Shown: positions 42,916 through 52,989 of the stretch, piece by piece
Position numbering within the stretch: position 1 is the first letter of the stretch
Layout: the number at the start of each line of letters is the position of its first letter
From: Prorocentrum cordatum
Lineage: Eukaryota; Sar; Dinophyceae; Prorocentrales; Prorocentraceae
Assembly: GCA_963575745.1 (NCBI GenBank)
Contig: CAUYUJ010020682.1
Coordinates: 221,501-285,500 of the forward strand
Length of the DNA stretch: 64,000 nucleotides
Reading direction: 5' to 3'
Made by a program: the position numbers and the translations under genes
The notes under the pieces: generated by a model
Database searches by the model: none
What the model saw: only the letters and a program-made list of their open reading frames with translations
Told to the model about the DNA's origin: nothing

Positions 42916-43175
42916 TCGTCGACGTCGTCGTCGTCGGCGGCGGCGGCGTCGTCGTCGTCGTCGTCGTCGTCGCCCCCCCCCCTTCATCCCAGCTGGGGGT
43001 GGGGGAAGGGGCAGCGGAGAGCCCAAGGGACCCTGATACGCATCCCATCTGCGGGGGTGGGGCGTGGGCCAAGAGCCCGGCATCATATCTGATTCTCGAA
43101 CGGCCCCGGCAGACCGCATGATATCTCAAGTCGGACGTTGCGTAATGAGGGGGCGATGAAATGGTCAGGGGCGGC
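42655..43175 (+). repeat. ~105-bp direct repeat flanking a (GTC)n tract
   Basis: Sequence at about 42655-42760 recurs at 43075-43175. Shared landmarks are CGGCCCC, GCAGA(T/C)CGC, GGACGTTGCGTA(G/A)TGAGG and GGGGCGAT. Between them is a GTC/GCC tract at 42845-42980 (CGTCGCC, then CGTCGTCGTC). The layout suggests slippage or duplication around a microsatellite. Confidence 0.65.
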
Positions 43176-43394
43176 AAAGAGGGGTGATGACAAGGGGTGG
43201 GGGATATCATGGCGGGGGCACGATGTCTCCCCAGATTTCATGGCGCCTCTTTTTTTCAATACGTCCCAGTCCCCCCGGGCCGCGCACATGCCGCCGGCCA
43301 TGATCTGCGCCCCCCCCTCTTGAACCCCCCCCCTCTTCGACGCCCCCGAGTAGTGGGGGTGCGATAAGTCGGGGGAGAGAGGCAGAGGGGCAGA

Positions 43395-43535
43395 CCTCCT
43401 CAGAAGGCTCGGATGGCCTCGGGCCTTCCGAGAAGTGGTCAAAGCTTTTTTTTTTCCGAGGACGCAGAAGACTTCTCAGAAGGTCTTCTGGGAAGCCCCG
43501 CCGCCTTCTGAGAAGGCCTGCTTCTTCTCACACGC
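43395..43535. repeat. CCTTCTGAGAAGG palindromic repeat, copy 3
   Basis: CTCCTCAGAAGGC, CCTTCCGAGAAG, T10, ACTTCTCAGAAGGTCTTCTG and CCTTCTGAGAAGGCC in the family's usual order, followed by a C-rich stretch and GCCGCCGAGAAAGG. Confidence 0.65.
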
Positions 43536-43735
43536 CCCCCCCCTGTGCGCGCCGCCGAGAAAGGTTCGCCTTTCGTGCCCTACAGGGGCCCCCCTGGGGC
43601 CCCAAAAGGGACACGACATGTGCGCGTTTCTCCCCCCTTCCTTGTCGCCCCCTCTTGAAGCAGCGCCCAATCAATGGCAAGGCTTTGGGTGGCGCACGAG
43701 CAGCCCCGCTGGCCTCCACGGGCCCCAAAAGAAGT

Positions 43736-43945
43736 GCCAGCTGGCCTCAACGGGCTCCCAGAGTAGCCCAGGGCGGTCTCAACAGCCCGGTACCACCTCC
43801 GGCGGCGCCCCAGGGTTGAGGCGTTGAGACCGTCCTGGGCCACTCGGGGGGCCTGCTGAGGCCAGCTGGGGCTACGCGGGGGGGCCTGTTGAGGCCAGCT
43901 CGGATTACCTGGGGCGGGGCTGTCCGTGCGCAACCCGAAGCCTTG
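43736..43945. repeat. Foldback joined to TTGAGGCCAGCTGG repeat, copy 2
   Basis: The left arm 43736-43783 is the reverse complement of the right arm 43823-43870 with few mismatches (shared GTTGAGACCG, CCTGGGC, CACTC or TACTC, TGAGGCCAGCTGG). The loop is 39 bp. The right arm continues to 43945 as the dispersed repeat also found at 26812-26930 and 57175-57312 (second TGTTGAGGCCAGC, GGGGCTGTCCGTGCGCAACC). Confidence 0.7.
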
Positions 43946-44079
43946 CTACTCCAAGAGGCCCCAAATGAGGCCCCAGACAGCCAACGTCCTAGTCAGAACA
44001 GAAAGACGGTTCAGGATTCGTTCGTACTCAAACGTTCCCCTGTCGGACAGCCCTGCTAGCGCTTCATGGGGCCTCAAGA

Positions 44080-44415
44080 TTGCCCGAACTGCCCGAGGAA
44101 AGCTCCAAGACGGCCCCAGGACGTCCCAGGATAACCCAGACATGGCCAAAGAGAGCTTGTGGGAGGGGCCAAGAAAGCCGCTAGGCAACCCAACAAAGTA
44201 CCAAAACGGCCTGAACACGATACCCAAACATCCGCGAGACGTGCCAAGGCGGCCGAAGGTGTCCCAAGATTCCGACGCCCCCCTCCGTAGGCATTCGGGA
44301 TCAGACCAGAAAAGAACTTACCGAAGTGAGTCACACATTTTTCCCCACATCCTGAGTGGGGTTCTTGTTTTCCCAGAACACCCTCTCCTTCCCACCCACC
44401 TCCCGCTCCATCTTC
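44080..44415. other. Reverse-oriented CTTGG-like and unique sequence
   Basis: CCAAGACGGCCCCAGGACG and related words to about 44260 are diverged reverse copies of the CTTGG family. The rest to 44415 shows nothing. Confidence 0.4.
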
Positions 44416-44692
44416 CATACAGCACAATATTATTCCTACCACACACACCATACCATACCATAGTTCCTACCACACATACCATACCATACCATACCATACC
44501 ATACCACACCATACGTACCATACCGTACCATACCATACCATGGCGTACCATAGCATACCATACCATATCACACCAATGCCACACCGTACCATACCATACC
44601 ATACCTCCAGTACCATACCATACCATATCATACCATACCGTACCATACCATACCTACCATACCATTCCATACCACTCCATACCGAAAACCAT
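44415..44692 (+). repeat. (CCATA)n pentanucleotide tract
   Basis: ACCATACCATACC repeats with single-base variants (CCGTA, CCACA). Its complement TATGG resembles the degenerate TATG-rich region at 47256-48250. Confidence 0.9.
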
Positions 44693-45512
44693 ACTACTTA
44701 CATGGTTTCGTGCCCCTCCCACCCCTCCAGGGAGGCCCCGCCTGAGCGAGGAGGGTATCGGAAACCATACTATTTACATGGTTTCGTGCCCCTCCCACCC
44801 CTCCAGGGAGGCCCCGCCTGAGCGAGGAGGGTATCGGAAAACCATACTATTTACATGGTTTCGTGCCCCTCCCACCCCTCCAGGGAGGCCCCGCCTGAGC
44901 GAGGAGGGTATCCGAAAACCATACTATTTACATGGTTTCGTGCCCCTCCCACCCCTCCAGGGAGGCCCCGCCTGAGCGAGGAGGGTATCCGAAAACCATA
45001 CTATTTACATGGTTTCGTGCCCCATCCCACCTCTCCAGGGAGGCAAAACCATACTATTTACATGGTTTCGTGCCCCTCCCACACCTCCAGGGAGGCCCCG
45101 CCTGAGCGAGGAGGGTATCCGAAAACCATACTATTTACATGTTTCGTGCCCCTCCCACCTCTCCAGGGAGGCCCCGCCTGAGCGAGGAGGGTATCCGAAA
45201 ACCATACTATTTACATGGTTTCGTGCCCCTCCCACCCCTGCAGGGAGGCCCCGCCTGAGCGAGGAGGGTATCCGAAAACCATACTATTTACATGGTTTCG
45301 TGCCCCTCCCACCTCTCCAGGGAGGCCGAGGCCGCCGCGAGGGAGGTGAGCGAGGAGGGTATCCGAAAACCATACTATTTACATGGTTTCGTGCCCCTCC
45401 CACCCCTCCAGGGAGGCCCCGCCTGAGCGAGGAGGGTATCCGAAAACCATACTATTTACATGGTTTCGTGCCCCTCCCCATACTATTTACATGGTTTCGC
45501 CATCATCCATCT
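44693..45512 (+). repeat. 77-bp satellite, family II (~11 units)
   Basis: CATGGTTTCGTGCCCC begins at 44701, 44777, 44854, 44931 and 45008 and continues at about 77-bp steps, with one shortened unit near 45008-45060. A unit reads ACCATACTATTTACATGGT, TTCGTGCCCCTCCCACC, CTCCAGGGAGGCCCCGCC and TGAGCGAGGAGGGTATC. The first segment is an imperfect inverted repeat (ACCAT...ATGGT). The array is unrelated in sequence to the other 77-bp satellite at 17.66 kb. Frames across it are by-products. Confidence 0.9.
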
Positions 45513-45514
45513 TA

Positions 45515-45760
45515 TCCTCTTCCTCCTCCTCCTCCTCCTCCTCCTCCTCCTCCTCCTCCTCCTCCTCCTCCTCCTCCTCCTCCCTGGAGGGTATCGGAAA
45601 ACATGCTGTTTACACGGTTTCGTGTCCCCCCTCCACTCCTCCAGAGAGGCCGCGCTTGAACGAGGAGGGTCGCGGAAAGCATTACTCTTCGCCAGGTTTC
45701 GTAGCCCTCCCCCCTTCCAGCGGGGCCCCGCCAAAGCGAGGAGGGCATCAAGAAAATGGG
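45515..45760 (+). repeat. (CCT)n expansion followed by two diverged 77-bp units
   Basis: A CTCCTC tract (45517-45582) interrupts the array. Beyond it come two diverged units: CTGGAGGGTATCGGAAAAC, TTTACACGGTTTCGTG, then GAGGAGGGTCGCGGAAAGC and CAGGTTTCGTAGCC. The microsatellite therefore grew inside the satellite. Confidence 0.75.
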
Positions 45761-45844
45761 TCCCACGAAACCGTTAATCTCTTTATGTGGGGAACTCCGT
45801 TAGCATAATTTCATATTTGGCATTGGTACTTGATTTCCCGAGCG

Positions 45845-46320
45845 ATGGCAGCCTATAAGGGACTTTTGACTTGGTTCTGGTTGGTACATGTCCGCGGCAC
45901 GTCCACCGCGATTTCCCTGAGGACAGAATCCAGTGCCAGTGCGTCAGTGGCAGGGTATTCGTACTCAGTGATCCTTATCACCCACTGCGGGGGCGCGTCC
46001 ATCACCACATGGGCTAATGGAGAAGCTGCTAACTACGGCCAGGGTTTCGTCAACGACACTCCTGGATGCAAGACGATGCGTGACAGTCATGCCGACTGCG
46101 CTGGACTTGTTCAGCGCGACACAGACAACGGGTGTTCATTTTGGAAGTCCGCTCTTCTGGGATGGATCAGCCCTGGTACCTACACCAACCATCATTGCTA
46201 CGAGAATGGAGCTGCGATCGCCACCAGTGAAAAAGCGTTGCTTCGCGTGCAGGCTGACGCGCAACGAATTGGCGGACAGTGCACGGACATGTATTTCCAA
46301 GCAGTCAACGTCACAGGGGT
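45845..46320 (+). CDS. Candidate secreted Cys-rich protein, Apple/PAN-like (5' exon)
   Basis: The frame from the ATG at 45845 starts with a short N-terminus followed by a hydrophobic run (LLTWFWLVHV), a plausible signal peptide. It then reads a Cys-rich globular segment: HCGGASITTWANGEA, GCKTMRDSHADCAGLVQR, DNGCSFWKSALLGWISPG, TNHHCYENG and a later QCTDMYFQAVNVTG. The spacing C...DCAG(L/F)V....(G)C.FW....HCYE resembles Apple/PAN modules, which bind protein or carbohydrate outside the cell. This is a pattern judgement. A GGGGTATGGG at 46316-46325 could be a GT splice donor. The frame stays open to 46900, but that part is Arg/Ala-rich and looks intronic. Codon usage is less GC-extreme than in neighbouring repeats. 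It is the best host-gene candidate in the window; an alternative is an isolated pseudo-exon. Confidence 0.4.
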
Positions 46321-46324
46321 ATGG

Positions 46325-47255
46325 GCGGGCGAGAGCGCGAAGCTGACGGGCGGCCTTGGCTACTGCGCCCTGGACGCCAGCGGCAAGCGGGCCCACTGGA
46401 GGCGGTTCGGGCGCGTGCAGTTGAAGATCGCCCACGGGCGCACGCGGCGCGGCACCGAGCATCTGAACATGAGAGCCTTGGGCGCGCAGGCTTCGCCATC
46501 AGAGGTTTGGGAGAGGACGACCACTCCCCGGAACAGGTCCCTCAGGAGGAGTGCCACCACAGCATGGCCATGCAGGCGCGGGTCGGGCCTCCTCCTTCGG
46601 CGTCGGCGCTGGCGCGTTCTACCGGGGCGCGTGACCGGCCGTGCCCCCGCTGGGCGCTGTAGCGGGGGGGAGGGTGCTGATGCGGAACCATCACGACTTG
46701 GGAGTTTTGGGGTCGGGAGGGTGAACATGCGGCGCCCTGTTGTAACTATCTGGCCTCTGGGCCGAGCCGCAGGCAGAGCCAGAGCCGCTGTTTCTGCTGC
46801 GCGCTATATTTTCCTCGGGCCTTCCCACGGGCATGGCCATTCTGAAATTCTCGCGCGCTGGTTGGAGCACCTCGCACATGTTTGTGCCTGCCTGTTCTAG
46901 AATCCTAGAACATAAGATTCCGACGCCACCCTAGCGGGCCCCAAGGCAGTAGCCCCAAGAGACCCAGAGACCCCTGCACTCCAAAATGGCACCCTTTTAT
47001 ATTCAATGTCCACCCACGCTGGCCTGGACAGGTCGAATGTACCCAATTTCTGTTCCTACAACCGAGCGAAGCATAATGTATTACGTTGTGCTCTATTATG
47101 TCTGTTTTGTTCTCGACGGGCTGGCGTGACGCCGTGACGCCTGTCGATTGATGCGTCGTCTAATCGGTCGTTGCTGCGCCTGTTTGCTCCTGGGGCCAGC
47201 CTGACCTTGGCGCGCACGTCGCGTTCGATACTATGGTAGTGCAATCGATCATGTT
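46325..47255. other. No gene recognised
   Basis: GC-rich, possibly intronic sequence to about 46900, then more AT-balanced sequence without repeats or a recognisable ORF. Confidence 0.35.
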
Positions 47256-48250
47256 GTGATGGGATGTTTTGCCATGCTATGCAATGCTGCAATTATGTGT
47301 TATATCATATGCGTGATGACATTGTGTGAGATGTTATGGTCTGTTCTGTTACGCTGTTCTGGTATGCTCTGCCCTTGCTTGCTGTGCTGGTATGGTGTGT
47401 CCTTTCATGTCCTGTTCTGTCATGCTATGAAGTGGTTTGCGCTGTTACGCCACGGTAATATGACATGCTTTGGTATGCGATGCTACAATGTGTTATGCCG
47501 CGCGCTGTCATGGTATGTTGTGTCATGCTATGTACTGGTGTGTGTTTTGATGCTGTGGTACGATGTGATATGTTCTGCCATGGTATGGTGTGGTCTGGTA
47601 CGGTGATTCATCGCATGTTATGCCAGGACATGTTATGATATGGTATGCGGTGTGGCGTGGTATTATGTTATGTGTGATATGTGATGCCATAGCTTATGGT
47701 TTTGTGCTATGATATGTTCTGCTATAATGTAACATCTGATGTCGTTATATGTCATGATTTGTGGGATTTGTGTTTCGATTCGAAATTGTATGCTATGTGT
47801 GATGTGATGATGTGGTACGTTAAGGTGTGTTATGTCATGATACGTTCGGATATGGTATGTTATGCCATGGTATTGAATGGCATGCCATGCTATGTCTGTA
47901 CCGATAAGTCAGGCCATACGTTGCTATGCCGTGTTGTGGCATGTTATGTAATGCTGTGTGAGGCTGTGGCACGTTCGGTTTGGACATGTTCAGTTATGCG
48001 ATGCTTTCTTGTGGTGTGATTGCTTTGTCATGTTATGTAATGCTATGTGCTGTGATGCTGTGCCATGGTACGGGCTGCTCTGTAAGGGTGCGTTATTTTA
48101 CGGCACTGTATGTCATGATATGGTATGTTAATATCGGATACGTTATGTTAGGCGGCGCGGTGTTATGCGCTGTTCTGTCATCGCTTTGTCGTGTTGTGCT
48201 GTACTCTGTTTTGCTGTTAAAAAATATGTTTTGCTGTTTTATAATGCCGC
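47256..48250 (+). repeat. Degenerate TATG-rich pentamer region
   Basis: About 1 kb dominated by five-base steps such as TATGC, TATGT, TATGG and CATGG in varied order (GGTATGTTATGCCATGGTAT near 47851). It appears to be an old, decayed relative of the CCATA/TATGG tract at 44.4 kb. Open frames rich in Met/Cys/Tyr/Val follow from the composition. Confidence 0.7.
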
Positions 48251-48281
48251 TCTGTCATCTTATTATTTGTCGGCACTGAGC

Positions 48282-48580
48282 GGGACACTCGAGAATACCC
48301 GGGGGACCTAGGGATCTGGCGGCCGCGGCATGCAGAGGAGCGCGAGGCGGGACTTTCGGGGATACTCGGGAACCTGGGGATCTGGCGGCCGCAGTATCCA
48401 GAATGGCGCGAGACGGGACTCTCGGGGATGTTCGGGGCGAGGAGGGACTCTCGGGGATATTCGGGAGCCTGGTGATCCGGGGGCCGCGGTATGCAGAGGG
48501 GCGGGAGGTGGGACTCTCCGGGATACTCGGGAACCTAGGAATTTGGCGCGCCCAGAGCCCCCATGTCGGTCCTGAACAGT
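48282..48580 (+). repeat. ~66-bp tandem repeat (five units, one truncated)
   Basis: GGGAC starts at 48282, 48349, 48415, 48444 (short unit) and 48510. Units share TCTCGGGGATA(C/T)TCGGGA, CCTGGGGATCTGGCGGCCGC and TATGCAGAGG-like sequence. Confidence 0.75.
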
Positions 48581-48604
48581 TCCATGACGGACGAAAAGGA
48601 CTTG

Positions 48605-48694
48605 GACCATGATGGCGATGACGTTGGCGATGATGATGTTTCTGCTCATGATGACGACGATGATGTTTTTGATGATGATGATGATGGTGATGAC

Positions 48695-48743
<49 letters not shown>

Positions 48744-49300
48744 CAGATGATGCGAACGATGATGATGCGGATGGACATGACCGCCAGCCTCCAATTCACG
48801 TGTTCCAGAAACGCCTCTCTGGAGCTCGTGAACTTACGATGGCGATGACGATGCCGATGGCGATGACGATGACGAGTATGATGCTTCTGATTTTGATGCC
48901 GGTGGCGATCGTGAAGATGATGAAACTAACGATGATTAGACGATGTTGATGACGGTCTTGGTGATGCTGTTCATTCGTATGGGGACCACGCCTGTTCGGA
49001 ACACGTACAATCACGAGTACAATCACGATGATGACGATGATGATGTTGATGATGATGTTGCTACCCATGATAGTGGTGACGATGTGATGATGGTGATGGT
49101 GATGATGATGATGATGATGATGATGGAGATGCCGGCCAGCCCCCATGTCACGTGCTCTGGAAACGCCGTTCTGGAGCACGCGAAGTTTCGATGACGATAA
49201 CGATGACGACGGCGATGACGACGATGATGATGGATATGATGATGACGACGGCGATCATGACGTTTATGGTTATGGCGTTATGGTAACGATCATGATTACA
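48605..49300 (+). repeat. GAT microsatellites with a duplicated ~60-bp insert
   Basis: (GATGAC/GAT)n tracts at 48605-48760, 49028-49132 and weaker ones to 49300. A non-GAT segment containing GCCAGCC, TCACGTG, GAAACGCC and CTGGAGC(T/A)CG occurs at about 48782-48838 and 49133-49190, each just after a GAT tract. The duplication therefore copied tract plus insert. Confidence 0.8.
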
Positions 49301-49768
49301 CCACGATGATGACGTCCGTGGTGATGTTGATGATGCGCATGAGGACCTTGATGGTGGAGATGAAGGTGACGATGCTGATGACGCTCCTCGCCTCGGTCTG
49401 CGCATGTTGTTTGTATTATGAGTGCCTGCGGGCCTGCCTGCCGTGACTGGCCCGACGTGAGCACCCGCGTCCGCGGCGTTAGTCTTCTCTCCTCTTGCTT
49501 CTTCTGTTTCCTTCTTTCCCCCCTTCCTCCTCCATCGCTCGCGTGGGTCCAAGCGTCGGACGGCTTCGGAGGCGCGGGATCGAAAAAAGGCGTCGCAGGC
49601 GAGAGGGTGGCCAATTGGTTGCCGCGGCACCTCGTCGGGTCGCTCCGCGATGCCCACGAAGACGGGGCTCAACTTTCTGAGGGTTTGTATACCTTGACAT
49701 CGGCGCGGCTCTGTCCCGTCGCTTGCGCTCGCGCCGCGCACATCTCGTCGCGCGAGGCCACGGGGCGA
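49300..49768. other. No gene recognised
   Basis: Residual GAT words to about 49400, then sequence with a pyrimidine-rich patch (49480-49535). No domain. Confidence 0.4.
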
Positions 49769-49773
49769 AGGCA

Positions 49774-50485
49774 ATGCCCGAGCTCGTCCTGCCGACGATC
49801 AGCCAGTGGCAACTCGCGCGGAGTCGCTACGCGATCGGTGCCCGCGCAGCTGGCCAGCTTAGCTACGCCGCAGCCTCTGCCCGTCGCAACGTCTGCGTGG
49901 CGGCGGGCTTCGGGGCTGCCCGCCACAAGCGGTGGGTGCAGCTCGCCATCTATGACGACGCCAACAGGCCCGCGAGGGTTGGGCGGGACGTTCGCGCTCC
50001 GGCGATTCGTCTTTGAGGCATGTGCGCGCTTTTCTTCTGCGTGAACTTCTGGCCCCGTCGGTTGCGCGCAGGTGGAGCGCGCGGCAAAAGCGGGCGCCGC
50101 CCTCCTGGGCCGCGCCGAGGAGGACGACGCCGACGAGGCCAAGGCGGCGCCGCGTGAGGCGGGCGCCAGGGGCGGCCCCGAGGAGGCCTACAGGGGCGGA
50201 AAGGTTGCGGCGCTCAATTGGAGCAGCGGCTCCAGCAAGGGAGCTTCCCGGGACGATGGCGGCCCCAGCAAGGGCGGCCCTGGCCGGAGCAAGTGGGCTG
50301 CGCGCTCGCGGCCGCGGAAGCCGAAGACGCTGCCGGGCCCCGTGAAGCACAAGTCACAAGCCTTAGCGTCGGCTTTGCGCGAGAAGTTTTGGGGGGCGCC
50401 TGCGGGCGGCGCGAGCGGCCGCGGCAGTCGCGCGACGCGACGCTTCGCGGCGCGAGGCTGGGCATGTAAAGCGCGGCGTCGTTAA
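49774..50485 (+). pseudogene. Unknown ORF upstream of the DIRS-like element, frameshifted
   Basis: From the ATG at 49774 one frame reads PELVLPTISQWQLARSRYAI, LSYAAASARRNVCVAAGFGA and KRWVQLAIYDDANRPARV, then stops at 50016. Overlapping it in a second frame is RRFVFEACARF, apparently continued by FLLRELLAPSVA in a third. From about 50072 the reading goes on in yet another frame as ERAAKAGAALLGRAEEDDAD and a Gly/Ser/Lys-rich region to 50485. The pieces fit together as one protein broken by frameshifts or short introns. No family is recognised. Its place 5' of an RT suggests a first ORF (gag-like) of the same element, which is inference. Confidence 0.35.
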
Positions 50486-50504
50486 CGATTCGCAGGCCGA
50501 TTCG

Positions 50505-50750
50505 CTGGCGAAGCAGCGCGCGCGGCCGACGCGCGCCCCCCGTCAGCCGACAGATCGGCTTGCGCGCCGAGCTCTCTTGCATCGGGGCCGGGCATGGCCC
50601 GGGCGAAGGCGGAACTCCGCGGATTGATGCGCTGGCGAAGTGGCGCGCGGGGTCGGCGCGCCTTCTGCCAGCCGACAGTTCGGCTCGCGCGCCAAGCCGC
50701 ATCTTGCGCCGGGGCTGGGCGCGGCCCGGGCGACGTCGCAGCCAGCGCGG
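50505..50750 (+). repeat. ~125-bp repeat with conserved AGCCGA...TCGGCT hairpin, copies A and B
   Basis: CAGCCGACAG occurs at 50544 and 50669. Both copies share GCTGGCGAAG, CAGCCGACAG(A/T)TCGGCT, GCGCGCC, TCTTGC and GGCCCGGGCGA. Each can form a 6-bp stem AGCCGA/TCGGCT around CAGA or CAGT. A third copy lies at about 52990-53098 with CAGCCGACGGATCGGCC at 53026. Confidence 0.7.
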
Positions 50751-51465
50751 CTGGTCCCGCGCGTTTGCGTCCCAGGCCGCGGCGTTTTTTTTCGCTGCGC
50801 GCCCGCGTTCGACGCCGCTCGGTCGTCGTTCTTGTTCGCTATGCGCGGGCGGCTACTGCCGCCTCCGCCCGCGCCGCCTTCGGGCCGTGTGCTTGCGCCG
50901 CCATGTCCGCCGCGGGCGGGGAAGGGGTCCTCGCCCTGTCCACTGGCCCTCCCGACGCTGCGGCGCTCGCGGTCTCGCGGCGCCACCTCGGTGCAGGCCC
51001 CGCGCGCGTCGCGCGGCCCGCTCCGTTGCATCTCGCAAGTCGCATCGCAGGCAGAAGTCGATCTGGCCGAGCGCGCGCGCCTCGCCAGCGCAGCGCAGAC
51101 GACGCGGGGAAATTGCTTTTCGTCGACGACGCGCGCCGCGCGCAAGTCGATTTCGAACCGGCCTTCAGCGCCGACGTCTGGGCCGCAGTGGATTGGGCGA
51201 ACGCGCGCCGCCTTGCCCAAGTTTCTGCCGGGCGCGAGCGCTGAATTTGCGACGTTGAAGCTGGGGCGCGGGGGGCGCGCGAGGCGGGCGCCGCGGCCCG
51301 CCGGCACGTTGGGGCCGACGCAGGCGCGCGCAAGGTGGCGACTGGCGCCAACGGCCCGCCGATGGAAGCGCTCGCCGTCGGCGTTAATTTCCACGGCGCC
51401 GCGCGCGTCGAATTCTGTCGCCGCGGCGCGCCAGCTGGGGGCCCGCCTCGGTCTCGGGCAGCGGA
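50750..51465. other. Very GC-rich stretch, no gene recognised
   Basis: GCGC-rich sequence with multiple overlapping frames on both strands. A T9 run lies near 50786. One frame near 51110-51243 reads LLFVDDARRAQVDFEPAFSA, but its relation to the RT downstream is unclear. Confidence 0.3.
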
Positions 51466-52462
51466 GTGCCCGCACAGCACCCTGAAGCGCAGCCGGCATC
51501 GACCGTTCTCGCGGGCGCAGCTCGCGACAACTGCGCATTGCTGGCGCCCCTTGAAGAGGGCGCTCGTTCGGCGACGTTGCTACGGCCGTCTTTGCAAGAT
51601 GCGCGCGTGGGCCGCATGGCCCAGATTGTCGCGGCTGGGCAGGCCGACCTCGGCGCCCACGCATTGTCGCCGCGCCTCGGAGTTGTGCGGGCACGGTCCA
51701 ACGGCGACGCGCTCGCTCGGGCAGTGGACGATCGGACCCGCTCGAAGGTGAACGGGCGCACCTCTGCAGGCGGAAAGTGCCGCCCCGAGCCCGTCGACGC
51801 GCTGCGTCGCGTGGCTAGGTGCGCGGCGCAGGTCACGCGCGAATGCGCCCGGTCTTTCGCGGGCCGCCTGCCACGCCGATGCGTCGCCGTTTTCTTTCCA
51901 GTGTTCTCGTCGCGCAGGGCGCGGCCCATGTGGCGGGGCACTTGGCCGTGCTCTTCGGCGCCGCGGCGCCCGCGCGCGCGCGGGCGAGGGTCGGCCCGGC
52001 CCGCTCGTCGCGCGCTTCGCGCGTCTCCCCCCGTTCATTCTGACGCTGCGCTTCGTCGATGACTTCTGCGGCGCCGAGCGCGCGGCCTGTGCCGAGCGCG
52101 GATTCGGGTGCATCGCGCGGCTCACGCGCTGCGTCGCCGGGACTTCTGCGATCGCAGCGGACAAAATCGCCGCGGGCATGCCGCGAGTCGCCCTGGCCCC
52201 TCAGGCCCGCGCAAACCACGGCGGCTTCCCGCGCGCCCCCTCGCCCGACAAGATCAAGACGTGGCGCGGTCGCATTGGCGACGCGCTCTCCGCGGGGGCG
52301 CTGCGGCCAGGAGACGCGGCGAAGCTGGCGGGCGCACTGGCGCGGGCATGCCCGGGCACGTCCCATCGCGCAGGGCGCGCGCTCATCTGGCCCCTGTTCG
52401 CCCACGCGAAGCAGCGCGGCGCGTGGCAGCGCGGCAGCTGCGCGTCGCGCCTGATGCGCTGA
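51466..52462 (+). pseudogene. DIRS-like reverse transcriptase domain
   Basis: The first part (to about 51860) reads ALARAVDDRTRSKVNGRTSA and PEPVDALRRVARCAAQVTRE, matching the early RT region with its (V)DD..S.VN signature. A second frame reads RRRFLSSVLVAQGAAHVAGH, the region before the catalytic box. From about 51983 a third frame reads GPLVARFARLPPFILTL followed by RFVDDFCGAERAA, with the FVDD codons at 52052-52063, so both catalytic Asp are intact. It continues as RGFGCIARLTRCVAGTSAIA, DKIAAGMPRVAL, PDKIKTWRGRIGDALSAGAL, RPGDAAKLAGALARACPG and AGRALIWPLF. The motif order palm - K...G - connection region is typical of this RT class. The frame ends at a TGA at 52460-52462. The catalytic box is intact but the ORF is broken. 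Confidence 0.75.
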
Positions 52463-52945
52463 AATTACACGTCCGCGCCTCGGCACCAAGACGGCGCGAG
52501 GCCGCGCAGCTCTGCGCCGGCGCGAGCAGCGGGCCGCCCCGCGCAGCGGCAGAGCATTTTCTCGACGGGCAGGCCTCGCGCGCAGATCGGGGCCCGTCCG
52601 AGCGCGTCCTGCGCCATTTCGAGAGGAGGGGCGATGCGCAAAGTATGTCCCGCGGGCTGCTTGCGATTGCGTTTGGCCTTCCTATCTCCGCCTGCGCGCT
52701 CGCGGGCGGGCGCGCGCGCCTCTGGTCTGACAACGTTGAGGCCGGGGCAGCTACGCGGACGGGCTCCCCAGAGGAATTGGTTTCCGTTTCGCGTCAAGTG
52801 GCGCGCGCGGCGCGCCTGCTGGTCTCGCTCCGCGTCGACCGTGCGCCCTCTATGCTCCAAGCTTAAAGCGGCGGATTTGCCGTCGCGGGAACAGTTCTGG
52901 CCCCGCGGCGAGATCGGCGCCACTTTCGTTCGGCCGCGCCATAGC
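52463..52945 (+). pseudogene. DIRS-like RNase H domain
   Basis: In a new frame the sequence reads RHFERRGDAQSMSRGLLAIA, FGLPISACALAGGRARL, WSDNVEAGAATRTGS and ARLLVSLRVDRAPS, stopping at 52864-52866. The next frame continues with LKAADLPSREQFWP and GEIGATFVRP. In retroelement RNase H domains the E..A and SDN motifs carry catalytic acids, and the (N)xADxPSRE motif closes the domain. SDN and ADLPSRE are both recognisable here, across a single frameshift. The domain degrades the RNA strand of the replication intermediate. It is inactive in this copy because it is detached from an intact ORF. Confidence 0.7.
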
Positions 52946-52989
52946 GAATCGCAATGGGCGTTCGTGGCCTGGGCGCCCTCATCTGCAGC

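Noticed and set aside
44693-45512. Possible CRISPR-like array of regular repeats
   Set aside because: The 77-bp units are contiguous, with no unique spacers between them, and the genomic context is eukaryotic.
51110-51243. LLFVDDARRAQVDF as an RT FVDD catalytic box
   Set aside because: The surrounding sequence lacks RT motifs. The convincing FVDD with full context is at 52052-52063.
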